In this document: piece by piece, positions 33,570 to 42,239 of the stretch
Layout of the letters: each line of letters opens with the position of its first letter
Numbering within the stretch: position 1 is the stretch's first letter
Assembly: GCF_014646055.1 (NCBI RefSeq)
Contig: NZ_BMMS01000008.1
Coordinates: 185,810 to 249,809, forward strand
Origin: Wenjunlia tyrosinilytica
GTDB taxonomy: Bacteria; Actinomycetota; Actinomycetes; Streptomycetales; Streptomycetaceae
Direction: 5' to 3'
DNA length: 64,000 bases
Notes under the pieces: model-generated
The model's input: the letters and a program-made list of their open reading frames with translations, nothing else
Databases searched by the model: none
Told to the model about the DNA's origin: nothing
Program-made: the position numbers and the translations under genes

Positions 33570-36500
33570 ATGCGCAGAACCGGCATGATCGCGGTGGCGG
33601 CGATCACGCTGGCCACCGCGCCGACGGTGGGTTCAGCGGCACACGCGGCCGAACCCGCTGCGGCACCGACGGTGGCCTTCACTTCCAACGCTCTGTCCAC
33701 GTGGCAGACCGACGGCATCGTGTGGACCCTGGCGCAGCACGCGGGCACGGTCTTCGCGGGCGGCACCTTCGCACATGTGAGACCGCCCGGCTCGCCCAGC
33801 GGTTCCAACGAGCAGACGGCCACGAACTTCGCAGCGTTCGACGCGGCGACGGGCTCGCCCACCTCCTGCGAGCTCTCCTTCACCCTCGGCGGTGGGGGAA
33901 CGGCGACCGTGCGCTCGCTGGATGTCTCCCCGGACGGGAAGACCCTTTACGCGGGCGGCTACTTCAGCGCGGTCAATGGAACGTCCGTGAACAGCCTGGC
34001 CGCGATCGACATCGACACCTGCACTCCGGTCTCCGGCTTCCGCCCGGCGGTCTCGGCGACGGTGCGGGCCATCCAGTCCACCGACGACACGGTCTACTTC
34101 GGCGGCGACTTCACCACCGTCGGCGGGCAGGCCCGTCAGCGCCTGGCCGCAGTCAGCACCTCCGGGGCCGTCAAGTCCTGGGCGCCGACGGCCGAGAAGT
34201 CCGTTCGCGCGCTCGGGCTGTCGCCAGGCAAGGACAAGGTGATCGTCGGCGGCGACTTCTTCACGGTCAACGGCGCCGACTCGCACGCTCTGGCCGTCGT
34301 GGACGCGGGGACGGGCGACAACTACCGCACCTATCCGCTCGGCTTCATCGAGCAGAACTCCGTCGTCAAGGACATCACGACCGACGCCACCGGCTTCTAC
34401 ACGGGCAACGAGGGCACGGGCGGCGGCGTCTTCGACGGCCGTATCGCCGTCGACTTCAGCACGTACGACCAGCGCTGGAGGGACACCTGCCTGGGGGCCA
34501 CCCAGGCCGTCGCCGTCCACCACGGCGTCCTCTACAGCGGTTCGCACGCACACGACTGCTCGAGCATGGGCGAGTACCCGGACGGGCGCCGCCAGCACCT
34601 GCTCGCGCAGAGCACCCAGGACCCGGAACTCCTGCCGTGGTTCCCGGACACCAACGACGGCATCGGCGAGCAGATCGGGCCACGCGACATCGTCGTGTCC
34701 GGGGACGGGTCGAGCGACTACCTCTGGATCTCGGGCGAGTTCACCACCGTCAACGGCACCGCCCAGCAGGGGCTGACCCGCTTCGGCCAGGGCCCGGACC
34801 TGACCGCCCCCACGATCCCGGTCGCGAGCGCCTCAAGCTTCGAGGCGGGCAAGGCGCAGGTGCGCTGGCGCGCGAGCACGGACACCGACGACGGCACACT
34901 GACATACAAGGTCTACCGCGACGGCGGCAGCACCCCGGTGTGGACGGGCACGGCGGACTCCCGCTGGTGGTCGCGTCCGCAGGTGTCGTTCACCGACTCG
35001 GGGCTGACTCCGGGCAGCACCCATTCGTACCGGGTGGCCGCGAGCGACGGTCCCAACACCAGTGCCCTGTCGGCGGCGGCATCGGTGCAGGTCGCCACCA
35101 CGACCTCGGCGTACCCGAGCCGTGTCCTGGCGGACGGCGCCAAGCTGTACTGGCGCTACGACGAGGCATCCGGCAACTTCGCGGGGGACAACTCCTCCGG
35201 CGACGACAACGGCCTCTACGTCGGCGGGCTGACCCGCCGGGTGGCGCCCGGAGCGATCACCGGTGACTCCAGCCCGGGCCTCGGCACCGACGGCTCGACC
35301 GGCTACGTCTACACCGAGCGCCGGCACGACCGGCCGTCCGCCTTCACGGCGGAGACCTGGTTCAAGACCACCTCGACCACCGGTGGCAAGCTCATCGGCT
35401 TCGGTGACGGCCAGACCAGGACCAGCGGCTCCTACGACAAGCACGTCTACATGACCAACGGCGGGCGCCTCGTCTTCGGTGTGTGGAACGGCCATCCGGA
35501 CACCCTCACGACCGCGAACGCCTACAACGACGGCCAGTGGCACCATGTGGCCGCCTCGCAGGGCTCAGGCGGCATGGCGCTGTACGTGGACGGGGTGCGG
35601 GTCGGACGCAACTCCGTCGCGGACAGCCAGGACTACTCCGGCTTCTGGCGGGTCGGCGGGGACAACCTGAACGGCTGGCCCAACCAGCCCACCAGCGCGT
35701 TCTTCGGCGGCACCCTGGACGAGACCGCCGTGTACCCGACGGCGCTCACGTCCACGCAGATCGCCGACCACTACCGGCTGTCCGGGCGCACCCCGGACGT
35801 GCCGAACCCTCCCTCCGACGCCTACGGGCAGGCCGTGTTCAACGACGGTCCCGACAGCTACTGGCGTCTGGGAGAGGCGAGCGGCACCACCGCTCAGGAC
35901 GCCTCGGGCAACTCGGCGAAGGCGGACTACTCCTCGGGTGCGACCCTCGGCGCCGCCGGTGCGATCAAGGGGACCTCCGACCACGCGGTGGGCCTGGACG
36001 GAACCACCAACGGGCTCGTCTCGGCGTCCGACACTTCTTCGGTCGGGTCCGCGTACTCGGCCGAGCTGTGGTTCAAGACGAACACCACGACCGGCGGCAA
36101 GCTGATCGGCTTTGGCGGAAACAAGACGGGCTACAGCAGTAATTACGACAAGCACGTCTACATGTCGGACAGCGGCCGCCTCGTCTTCGGGGTCTGGAAC
36201 GGGCGGGCCGACGTGATCACCACGGCGGGCTCCTACAACGACAACGCCTGGCACCACGTGGTCGCCACGCAGGGCTCCGGCGGCATGGCGCTCTACGTCG
36301 ACGGGGCCGAGGCCGGCACCAACCCGGTCAGCACCCACCAGCCGTACTCCGGCTACTGGCGGGTCGGCGGGGACAACCTGAACGGCTGGCCCAACCAGCC
36401 CTCCAGCGCGTTCTTCAAGGGAACGGTCGACGAGGCCGCGGTCTACTCCACGCGGCTGAGCGCGATCCGGATCGCAGCCCACTACGCCCTGGGCAACTCG

Positions 36501-37307
36501 ACGGCGGACACCCAGGCGCCGAGCACGCCCACGGGCCTGTCGGCGGACGCCACGGGCGGCGATGTCGCCCTGTCGTGGACGGCCTCGACGGACAACGTCG
36601 GGGTGACCGCTTACGACGTGCACCGTTCGGCCACGTCCGGCTTCACTCCGTCGGCCGCCACGAAGATCGCCACCACGACGTCCCCCGGCTACACCGACTC
36701 GGGCCGCCCGCCCGGTGCCTGGCACTACCGGGTGGTCGCCCGGGACGCCGAGGACAACGCGAGCGACCCTTCGGCGCAGGCGTCGGCCACCGTGGTCGCC
36801 GATCCGGTCTCCTTGACGGTGGTGCCCTCGGCGGACGCGTATGTCAACCAGAACGCGGCGAGCACCAACTACGGCTCGACCGGGTCCCTGGCCTCGCGCG
36901 GCACGCCCGGCTATGTCTCCTATCTGCGCTTCCCCGTCCCCGCCGCTCCGCCGGGCACCGAGGTGAAGGCGGCACGGCTGAGGATCAGCACGACGTCCGA
37001 GACCTTCGCGGGCTCGGCGGATCCGCACACCGTGCGGGTGGCCGGGAACGGCTGGACGGAGTCGACCGTCAACTGGACGAACCGTCCGTCGGCGACGGGT
37101 GCTCTGCTGGGCACGCTGACGGGGGCCACGCAGCCGTCGACGGCGTACTCGGTGGAACTGGACGCGGCACAGGTCCAGGCGCTCCTCGACGGTGACGCGA
37201 CGTTCGCGGTGGCCGGCACAGGGACGGACAACCTGTGGTTCGGCTCCAACGGCGCGGCGGCTGCGAGCAGGCCGAGTCTGGTCATCGACTTCGGTCCCGA
37301 GAGCTAG
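33570..37307 (+). CDS. large secreted protein: propeller, FN3, two LamG domains, FN3, DNRLRE
   Basis: 1245 residues from the ATG at 33570, preceded by GGGGGAACC; ATG 33558 is also in frame. After a signal peptide (AVAAITLATAPTVGSAAHA) comes a ~370-residue propeller with recurring FAGGTF, YAGGYF and YFGGDF blade motifs. A fibronectin-III-like module follows at ~415-500 and two LamG/concanavalin-type domains at ~520-740 and ~750-975. The LamG domains are nearly identical in places (both contain YWRVGGDNLNGWPNQP or FWRVGGDNLNGWPNQP). A second FN3 lies at ~985-1075, and a DNRLRE domain (ADAYVNQNAASTNYGSTG) is at the C-terminus. No catalytic site or anchor is seen; it probably binds polysaccharide or surfaces. 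Confidence 0.85.
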   Translation: MRRTGMIAVAAITLATAPTVGSAAHAAEPAAAPTVAFTSNALSTWQTDGIVWTLAQHAGTVFAGGTFAHVRPPGSPSGSNEQTATNFAAFDAATGSPTSCELSFTLGGGGTATVRSLDVSPDGKTLYAGGYFSAVNGTSVNSLAAIDIDTCTPVSGFRPAVSATVRAIQSTDDTVYFGGDFTTVGGQARQRLAAVSTSGAVKSWAPTAEKSVRALGLSPGKDKVIVGGDFFTVNGADSHALAVVDAGTGDNYRTYPLGFIEQNSVVKDITTDATGFYTGNEGTGGGVFDGRIAVDFSTYDQRWRDTCLGATQAVAVHHGVLYSGSHAHDCSSMGEYPDGRRQHLLAQSTQDPELLPWFPDTNDGIGEQIGPRDIVVSGDGSSDYLWISGEFTTVNGTAQQGLTRFGQGPDLTAPTIPVASASSFEAGKAQVRWRASTDTDDGTLTYKVYRDGGSTPVWTGTADSRWWSRPQVSFTDSGLTPGSTHSYRVAASDGPNTSALSAAASVQVATTTSAYPSRVLADGAKLYWRYDEASGNFAGDNSSGDDNGLYVGGLTRRVAPGAITGDSSPGLGTDGSTGYVYTERRHDRPSAFTAETWFKTTSTTGGKLIGFGDGQTRTSGSYDKHVYMTNGGRLVFGVWNGHPDTLTTANAYNDGQWHHVAASQGSGGMALYVDGVRVGRNSVADSQDYSGFWRVGGDNLNGWPNQPTSAFFGGTLDETAVYPTALTSTQIADHYRLSGRTPDVPNPPSDAYGQAVFNDGPDSYWRLGEASGTTAQDASGNSAKADYSSGATLGAAGAIKGTSDHAVGLDGTTNGLVSASDTSSVGSAYSAELWFKTNTTTGGKLIGFGGNKTGYSSNYDKHVYMSDSGRLVFGVWNGRADVITTAGSYNDNAWHHVVATQGSGGMALYVDGAEAGTNPVSTHQPYSGYWRVGGDNLNGWPNQPSSAFFKGTVDEAAVYSTRLSAIRIAAHYALGNSTADTQAPSTPTGLSADATGGDVALSWTASTDNVGVTAYDVHRSATSGFTPSAATKIATTTSPGYTDSGRPPGAWHYRVVARDAEDNASDPSAQASATVVADPVSLTVVPSADAYVNQNAASTNYGSTGSLASRGTPGYVSYLRFPVPAAPPGTEVKAARLRISTTSETFAGSADPHTVRVAGNGWTESTVNWTNRPSATGALLGTLTGATQPSTAYSVELDAAQVQALLDGDATFAVAGTGTDNLWFGSNGAAAASRPSLVIDFGPES

Positions 37308-37344
37308 CCCGGAGTCGGACACCCGAACCAGCCCCGAGGCAGGG

Positions 37345-37382
37345 GCGGCCCCGTCCGGCGTCGCATCGCTGGACGGGGCCGC
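37345..37382 (+). terminator. terminator of the secreted LamG gene
   Basis: GCGGCCCCGTCC (37345-37356) pairs perfectly with GGACGGGGCCGC (37371-37382), 38 bases after the stop. Confidence 0.8.
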
Positions 37383-37532
37383 TGTGTCGTGGCGCTCGTT
37401 CTTCCCCTCGGATGGTCCCCGGGGAGGGTGACCGCCCTCGGCGTCGTGGCTTGGGGCGGCTAGAGTGGCGGGTGATACGTGCTCGCGGTCGGGAATGTGC
37501 TGCGGAGCTCTCCTTCGTATGGCCATGGCGCC

Positions 37533-38189
37533 ATGCATGCGGTGAGGTTCGTGGTGAATTCGTCCAATATGCCCGAAATGTCGACCGTTGAGTCGGGCCA
37601 GCTCGAGCTGGCCGCAGACCTGGCCGATGCGGCCGATGTCCTGCACAGGGCCAATGGGCTCAACGCGACGATGCACACCGGGGCGCGGCTGGCCCGCGAC
37701 CTTGTCCCCGGCGCCGAGCAGGCGGAGATCCGCGTCGTGGACCGCAAGGGGCAGACCGCCGACATCGCGTGGACCGGCGGCGGCGAGGCCGAGGCCGACG
37801 ACTACCAGTGCCAGGCCCGCAAGGACGAGCGGTCCTCGCTGGCCTACGTCTTCCCGACCGCCGCCCGGGTGCAGTGCACCCTGACGGTCTACTCCGAGGC
37901 CGGCGGTGAGTTCGACGCCACCGCCCTCGAGGTGGGGCGGCTGGTGGCGGCACATGTCCGGATGGCTCTGGAAGTGGCCCGAACGATAGAACAGCTCACC
38001 GAGGCGATGCGCACCCGCGATGTGATCGGGCAGGCCACGGGTGTGCTGATGGAACGGCTCCGGCTCGACGCCCGGGAGGCGTTCGCCACACTCGTGCGCA
38101 CCTCGCAGCAGGAGAATGTGAAGCTGCGGGACATCGCCCGGCGGCTGACCGGGCTGGACGGCTGGAGCCCGAACAGCTCCCCGAACTGA
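37533..38189 (+). CDS. GAF-ANTAR regulator (RNA-binding antiterminator type)
   Basis: About 218 residues from the ATG at 37533; the start is uncertain because the frame is open to 37479 and ATG codons at 37569 and 37584 are possible. A GAF-like domain occupies ~35-150 (MHTGARLARDLVPGAEQAEI) and the ANTAR domain the last ~65 residues (TRDVIGQATGVLMERLRL, REAFATLVRTSQQENVKLRDIA), which shows the GxLM and Ala/Trp-type positions of the fold. ANTAR proteins bind paired hairpins in mRNA leaders and prevent termination. Here the sensor and effector are on one chain. The target is unknown. Confidence 0.85.
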   Translation: MHAVRFVVNSSNMPEMSTVESGQLELAADLADAADVLHRANGLNATMHTGARLARDLVPGAEQAEIRVVDRKGQTADIAWTGGGEAEADDYQCQARKDERSSLAYVFPTAARVQCTLTVYSEAGGEFDATALEVGRLVAAHVRMALEVARTIEQLTEAMRTRDVIGQATGVLMERLRLDAREAFATLVRTSQQENVKLRDIARRLTGLDGWSPNSSPN

Positions 38190-38383
38190 CCCGTCACCCG
38201 GACGGTGCCGGACCCCCTCCTTCACGGCACGCCTTCAGAGGCACGGCGGCGGTCCTCGTCGTCGGCATGGTCGCCGCCGGCCCGCTCCACCGCGCCGACC
38301 GGGCCGCTGCCCCGCCCCTGGCCACGAAGGCGTCCCCGCGAAGTCCTGATCCATGGCCTGCGTACATTGAGCGGAAGACAATG

Positions 38384-38420
38384 GGCGGTGGGGCACCCTG
38401 GGGACGGGTGCCCCACCGCC
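38384..38420 (+). promoter_or_regulatory. perfect 15-bp inverted repeat in the TetR gene leader
   Basis: GGCGGTGGGGCACCC (38384-38398) and GGGTGCCCCACCGCC (38406-38420) pair exactly around 7 nt and end immediately before the ribosome site (GACGAAGGAG) of the regulator at 38437. No T run follows. It fits either an operator for the TetR protein or an mRNA hairpin controlling its translation. Confidence 0.6.
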
Positions 38421-38436
38421 GACGAAGGAGTGGGGC

Positions 38437-39189
38437 GTGGCTAGCAGCCGAAGCAACGAGCCGCAGACCAGCGTCTGGCTTCACGAACGCGCCCAACCGG
38501 CGCGCAAGGCGGCTCCGGCGGGACGGGACCGGGACCGGATCGTGGCCGCGGCCATACGGTTGCTGGACGCGGACGGCCTGGCCAAGTTCTCCATGCGCCG
38601 CCTCGCCGCCGAGCTGGGCGTGAGCGCGATGTCCGTGTACTGGTACGTGGACAACAAGGACGACCTGCTGGAGATGGCCCTCGACGCGGTCAGCGGCGAG
38701 GTGCGGCTGCCCGACCCCGGCTCCGGCACGCCCTGGCAGGACGACGTGCGGCAGCTCGCCGTCGAGTTCCGCCGGGTGCTGGTCGCCCACCCCTGGGCCT
38801 CGCGCCTGATCGGTGAATACCTCAACGTGGGCCCCAACTCGATGGAGTTGTCCACCACGGCGCTACGGGTGATGGACAACTCCGGTCTGCCCCGCCCGAA
38901 GGCCCCGGGCGCGCTGTCCGCCGTCTACCAGTTCGCCTACGGCTACGCCACCATGGAAGGCCGCTACGTGGAACGCTGCCGCGACGCGGGCCTGACCGAG
39001 GACGAGTTCTTCCGCAGGATCACCGACTGCCTCGTCGGCCGCCCCGGCTTCGAGGAGCGAGAAGCCATCATGCGCGAACGCGCCTCGGTCGGCTTCGAGG
39101 AAGGCCGCGAACGCGACTTCCTCTTCGGCCTCGACTGCGTCATCGCCGGCATCGAGGTCATGGCCGAACGGTACGGAGGCCACCGCTAG
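38437..39189 (+). CDS. TetR/AcrR-family transcriptional regulator
   Basis: 250 residues from the GTG at 38437, with GAAGGAG upstream. The helix-turn-helix is at ~25-75 (RDRIVAAAIRLLDADGLAKF, SMRRLAAELGVSAMSVYWYV), as in the TetR class with a TetR_C tetracycline-repressor-type effector domain (RLIGEYLNVGPNS and later helices). It is divergent from nothing on the left and convergent with the HTH membrane gene on the right, so autoregulation or a distant target is likely. The palindrome at 38384 is the natural operator candidate. Confidence 0.85.
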   Translation: MASSRSNEPQTSVWLHERAQPARKAAPAGRDRDRIVAAAIRLLDADGLAKFSMRRLAAELGVSAMSVYWYVDNKDDLLEMALDAVSGEVRLPDPGSGTPWQDDVRQLAVEFRRVLVAHPWASRLIGEYLNVGPNSMELSTTALRVMDNSGLPRPKAPGALSAVYQFAYGYATMEGRYVERCRDAGLTEDEFFRRITDCLVGRPGFEEREAIMRERASVGFEEGRERDFLFGLDCVIAGIEVMAERYGGHR

Positions 39190-39252
39190 TCCTTCGCCGA
39201 AGTGCGGCCGAGGACCGCGATCACGACGCTCGACCCGCGAGCACGAAGGCGT

Positions 39253-40023
39253 TCATGTGCACGTCAGCGTGAGCTTTTCCTGCATGACGTAACCGGCGAC
39301 GTGGCGGTCCGGGACCGTGCCGTAGTAGCGGTACTGCCGGAAGGGATGGGCCGGGGAGTCGTCCCGGGTGAACCGGTCGCCCGGTACCACCCGCCCAATG
39401 GTGCGCCCGTTCGCGTCGAGCACATTGCCCGGCCTGTCAACGGTGTAGTGGACGCCCTGGCATGTGGGGTGGCCCGCGGCAGGGGACGGCGTCCGGCGGT
39501 CGTCGGCCTTGTCCTCCCGCATCTGCGTGAGAGCGAACACCCCGGCAGCGCACGCTGCCACGACGGCGACGGCGACGGCGACACCGGCGGTGCGGGGCCG
39601 AACGCCACGGCGCGGGGGGCGAGCAACGGACCGGGCGGCCCGTGCGGCCCGCGGGACCGGATCGGCCGGTGCGGCCTGCGGGACCGGATCGGCCGGTGCG
39701 GCCCGCGGGACCGGATCGGTCGGCGGGGACAACGGTTCGGTCGCCGGGGGCGCAGGCGCGGACTCGGCAGTGGGCTTGGCGCGCATCCGCTCCAGAACCC
39801 GTTCGGCCTCTTCGAGGAGCGCCGGCGAGGTGCTCGGCACCGTCACCAGTGCCTCCAGCGCCTCGGCCGGTACAGGCCGTTCATCGCGCTGGAACGCCGA
39901 CCACGACTGGGCGGAGTAGGCCGTCGACTTGGCCAGCTGCCTGAGGGGCAGGCCGGTCGCCTTGATCAACTGCCGCACGAGCGCGGCGGTCTCCTCCCGA
40001 GACAGGGCGTCGCCCTGTGCCAT
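39253..40023 (-). CDS. HTH-domain membrane protein with extracytoplasmic tail
   Basis: 256 residues from the ATG at 40023 (MAQGDALSREE). The N-terminal ~70 residues form a helix-turn-helix (GLPLRQLAKSTAYSAQSWSAFQR). A linker with repeated AAPADPVPQ units (three copies) leads to one membrane helix (AGVAVAVAVVAACAAGVFAL) and a ~90-residue external domain with NVLDANGRTIGRVVPGDRF that looks like an SH3b-type wall-binding fold. Such HTH-TM-SH3 proteins are common in streptomycetes; their DNA target and signal are unknown. Confidence 0.75.
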   Translation of the reverse strand: MAQGDALSREETAALVRQLIKATGLPLRQLAKSTAYSAQSWSAFQRDERPVPAEALEALVTVPSTSPALLEEAERVLERMRAKPTAESAPAPPATEPLSPPTDPVPRAAPADPVPQAAPADPVPRAARAARSVARPPRRGVRPRTAGVAVAVAVVAACAAGVFALTQMREDKADDRRTPSPAAGHPTCQGVHYTVDRPGNVLDANGRTIGRVVPGDRFTRDDSPAHPFRQYRYYGTVPDRHVAGYVMQEKLTLTCT

Positions 40024-40152
40024 CCGAGCCCTCCCGGTAGCGAGTAGCTGTTCGCCCCGGCAGATTAACGACAACAAGGCTGCCCCGTGTGCCGAAGCAC
40101 AAGAGCGGCTCCCGGGTCGGCAGACCCGGGAGCCGCTGTCAGGAGTCGGTCG

Positions 40153-41394
40153 TCAGACCTGGCGCAGGGCAGGCATCCTCATCCAGCCGATCCCATCGGG
40201 CGCGGCCTCCGTCTGCACCTGCACAAAGGTCTCGTTCTCGGACGCGTTGACCTGCGTGACGCAGAACGGCCCGACCACGTCACCGCTGTGCTTGGTCTTG
40301 AGCAACGGCGCACTGCGCGAGGGGTCGTCGTAGACACCGGCCGCCGGCCACACCACCTTCCAGTGGCACATCGTCCCGCCGTTCTCGGGAGTCGGAGCCG
40401 GAGCCGGAGCCGCGGGCGGCGTGGGCGTCGGCGTGGCGGCGGGGGGCGCCGTGCGGGGGGCCTGCGCCGCGTCGGCCGCCGGGCGGCAGGTGATGACCCG
40501 CTTCTCGACCCAGCCCCACCGCTTGGCGTTGGGCACGTTCACCTTCACCCAGTGCCCGTTGGAGCGGTGCTCGCCGGTCACATGGATCCGCCACCCGGAA
40601 GGGACATTGCCGATGACGAAGTTCGCCCGGTCCCGCAGGGTGGCGTTCGCGCAGGTGCGCACCCGGTGCCGCACGATCGGTGCGGTGGTCTCATTGAAGA
40701 CGACGCCCCGCCAGTGCGACTGCGTCTGGTTGCTGCGCCCCTGCTTGATCCGGTCCGAAACCGGTCGGCCCGCCGGGTACCACTTCACGGTGGTGCGCTT
40801 CTCGTTCGGCTTCTTGCCCGTCACCCGCCACACATCGGTCTGCCGGACGGATGTGCCGATGCAGCCGCGCCGGGTGAAACCCCACCACGGATAGGTGCCC
40901 GCCCGCTTCCTGGCCGGCAGGGTGACCACCGCCCATTCCCCGTCCGCGTTGTAGCGCCACACCAGCAACTCCCCGGACGGCACGGAGAATCCCGGCTGGG
41001 CATTCCCGAGCACCCCGCTCTTGGGGAAGTTGAGGTACACGTCGCACTGGGCCTTGGTGCGGTACCGGAGGAAGAGATTGCGCACCAGCCTGCCCTTGGC
41101 GGCCGATGCGGCGGAGGCGGCGGCCAGTTGCCGCGTCGCGGGAGCGTGGCCGGACGAGCGGTCGGCGGCCGCACGGGCCGAGGTGTCCGCAGTGCCCCGG
41201 GAACGCGGGGCGTCGCCTCGGTGGGTCACGGCCACCGCTCCGAGCGCCATTCCCGCGACGAGCGCCGCGGCGAGGACCATGGGCGTTGCCGACCGGAGCC
41301 GACGCGGCCCGGCCTTCGTCCCCGACCCCGTCCCACCGTCGAGTGCCCGGTCCTGCGCGTCACCCTTGTTGACCTTGCTGTGTATCCCCAGCAT
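40153..41394 (-). CDS. membrane-anchored or secreted SH3-like protein
   Basis: 413 residues from the ATG at 41394 (MLGIHSKVNKG), with AGGAAG upstream. One N-terminal hydrophobic helix (PMVLAAALVAGMALGAVAV) acts as anchor or signal. The mature part holds about two or three SH3b-like modules with Cys pairs (RRGCIGTSVRQTD, RVRTCANATLRDRANFVIG, GTMCHWKVVWPAAGVYDDP), separated by an Ala/Pro/Thr linker (TPTPTPPAAPAPAPTP). The FVIGNVPSGWRIHV strand pattern is typical of bacterial SH3 repeats that bind cell wall. It lies next to another SH3-like membrane protein at 39253 on the same strand, possibly one transcription unit. Confidence 0.7.
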   Translation of the reverse strand: MLGIHSKVNKGDAQDRALDGGTGSGTKAGPRRLRSATPMVLAAALVAGMALGAVAVTHRGDAPRSRGTADTSARAAADRSSGHAPATRQLAAASAASAAKGRLVRNLFLRYRTKAQCDVYLNFPKSGVLGNAQPGFSVPSGELLVWRYNADGEWAVVTLPARKRAGTYPWWGFTRRGCIGTSVRQTDVWRVTGKKPNEKRTTVKWYPAGRPVSDRIKQGRSNQTQSHWRGVVFNETTAPIVRHRVRTCANATLRDRANFVIGNVPSGWRIHVTGEHRSNGHWVKVNVPNAKRWGWVEKRVITCRPAADAAQAPRTAPPAATPTPTPPAAPAPAPTPENGGTMCHWKVVWPAAGVYDDPSRSAPLLKTKHSGDVVGPFCVTQVNASENETFVQVQTEAAPDGIGWMRMPALRQV

Positions 41395-41553
41395 CCGGAG
41401 TTCTTCCTGTCTCGGTCCCGTGCGAGCGGTCACCCGCACCGGGAGCGAGACTGGCGGCACACGGGAGCGTCCCGCAATCACTTCCGCCCGTCCCGGGACA
41501 ACCCCAAGCCCTGACCTGCGGTGTCCCGCCGAGAGGCGTCCCGAGCCGGCGGT

Positions 41554-42024
41554 CTATCCCTCGTTGAGAACGCGGGCCGGGAAGCCGCCCGTGGCCACCG
41601 GGCCCCACCGCTGGGGGGTGACGCGGACCAGGGACTTGCCCTGCTTGAGCATCGCGGCCCGGTACTCGTCCCAGTCCGGGTGCTCGCCCGCGATGTTGCG
41701 GTAGTACTCGACCAGCGGCTCGACCGACTCCGGTGGGTCGACGACCTCGGCGATGCCGTCGATCTGCACCCAGGGCCCGTTCCAGTCGTCGGACAGGACG
41801 ATCACGGAGGCGGACGGGTCACGGCGCGCGTTGCGGGCCTTGGCGCGGTCGGGGTAGGTGGAGACCACGATCCGGCCGGAATCGTCTACCCCGCAGGCAA
41901 CCGGGGAGCCCTGAGGGCTGCCGTCGGAGCGGGTGGTCAGCAGGATCGCGCGGTGGCGGGGGCGGACGAACTCGAGCAGTTCGGTGAGGGAAACGGTCCG
42001 GGACGTCGCGATGTTCGGTGCCAT
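41554..42024 (-). CDS. PPOX-class F420-dependent oxidoreductase
   Basis: 156 residues. The split-barrel FMN/F420-binding pattern is RHRAILLTTRSDGSPQGSPVAC, then IVVSTYPDRAKARNARRDP and VIVLSDDWNGPWVQIDG, all typical of streptomycete PPOX-family F420 enzymes. The C-terminal PDWDEYRAAMLKQGKSLVRV completes the family length. It reduces an unknown substrate with F420H2 in the cytoplasm. It is monocistronic, with a terminator of the MFS gene upstream of its promoter. Confidence 0.85.
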   Translation of the reverse strand: MAPNIATSRTVSLTELLEFVRPRHRAILLTTRSDGSPQGSPVACGVDDSGRIVVSTYPDRAKARNARRDPSASVIVLSDDWNGPWVQIDGIAEVVDPPESVEPLVEYYRNIAGEHPDWDEYRAAMLKQGKSLVRVTPQRWGPVATGGFPARVLNEG

Positions 42025-42120
42025 GCGGCGAGCCTACGTCTGTCCCGCGCTCGTGCGACAGGCGGTTCTGCCTGGACCGCTGGGACGCGCAACGCCACGC
42101 GGAGCGCGGCCGTTGCCGGC

Positions 42121-42177
42121 CGATGCCCGGCCGCCCCGGGGAGTGTCCCTTGTCCCCAGCAAGGCGGCCGGGCATCG
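42121..42177 (-). terminator. terminator of the MFS/MarR operon
   Basis: CGATGCCCGGCCGCC (42121-42135) pairs with GGCGGCCGGGCATCG (42163-42177), a perfect 15-bp stem 63 bases past the MFS stop on the minus strand. Confidence 0.7.
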
Positions 42178-42239
42178 TTTCCTCCCACCGGACGGGCGCC
42201 TCCGCTGGTCGCCCGTCCGGCAGACTCGCCGTCCCGGAC

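Noticed and set aside
35565..38225. 886-codon open frame on the minus strand
   Set aside because: It is antisense to the secreted LamG protein and the ANTAR gene, which have signal peptide, domains and start signals. Long antisense frames are expected in very GC-rich coding DNA.
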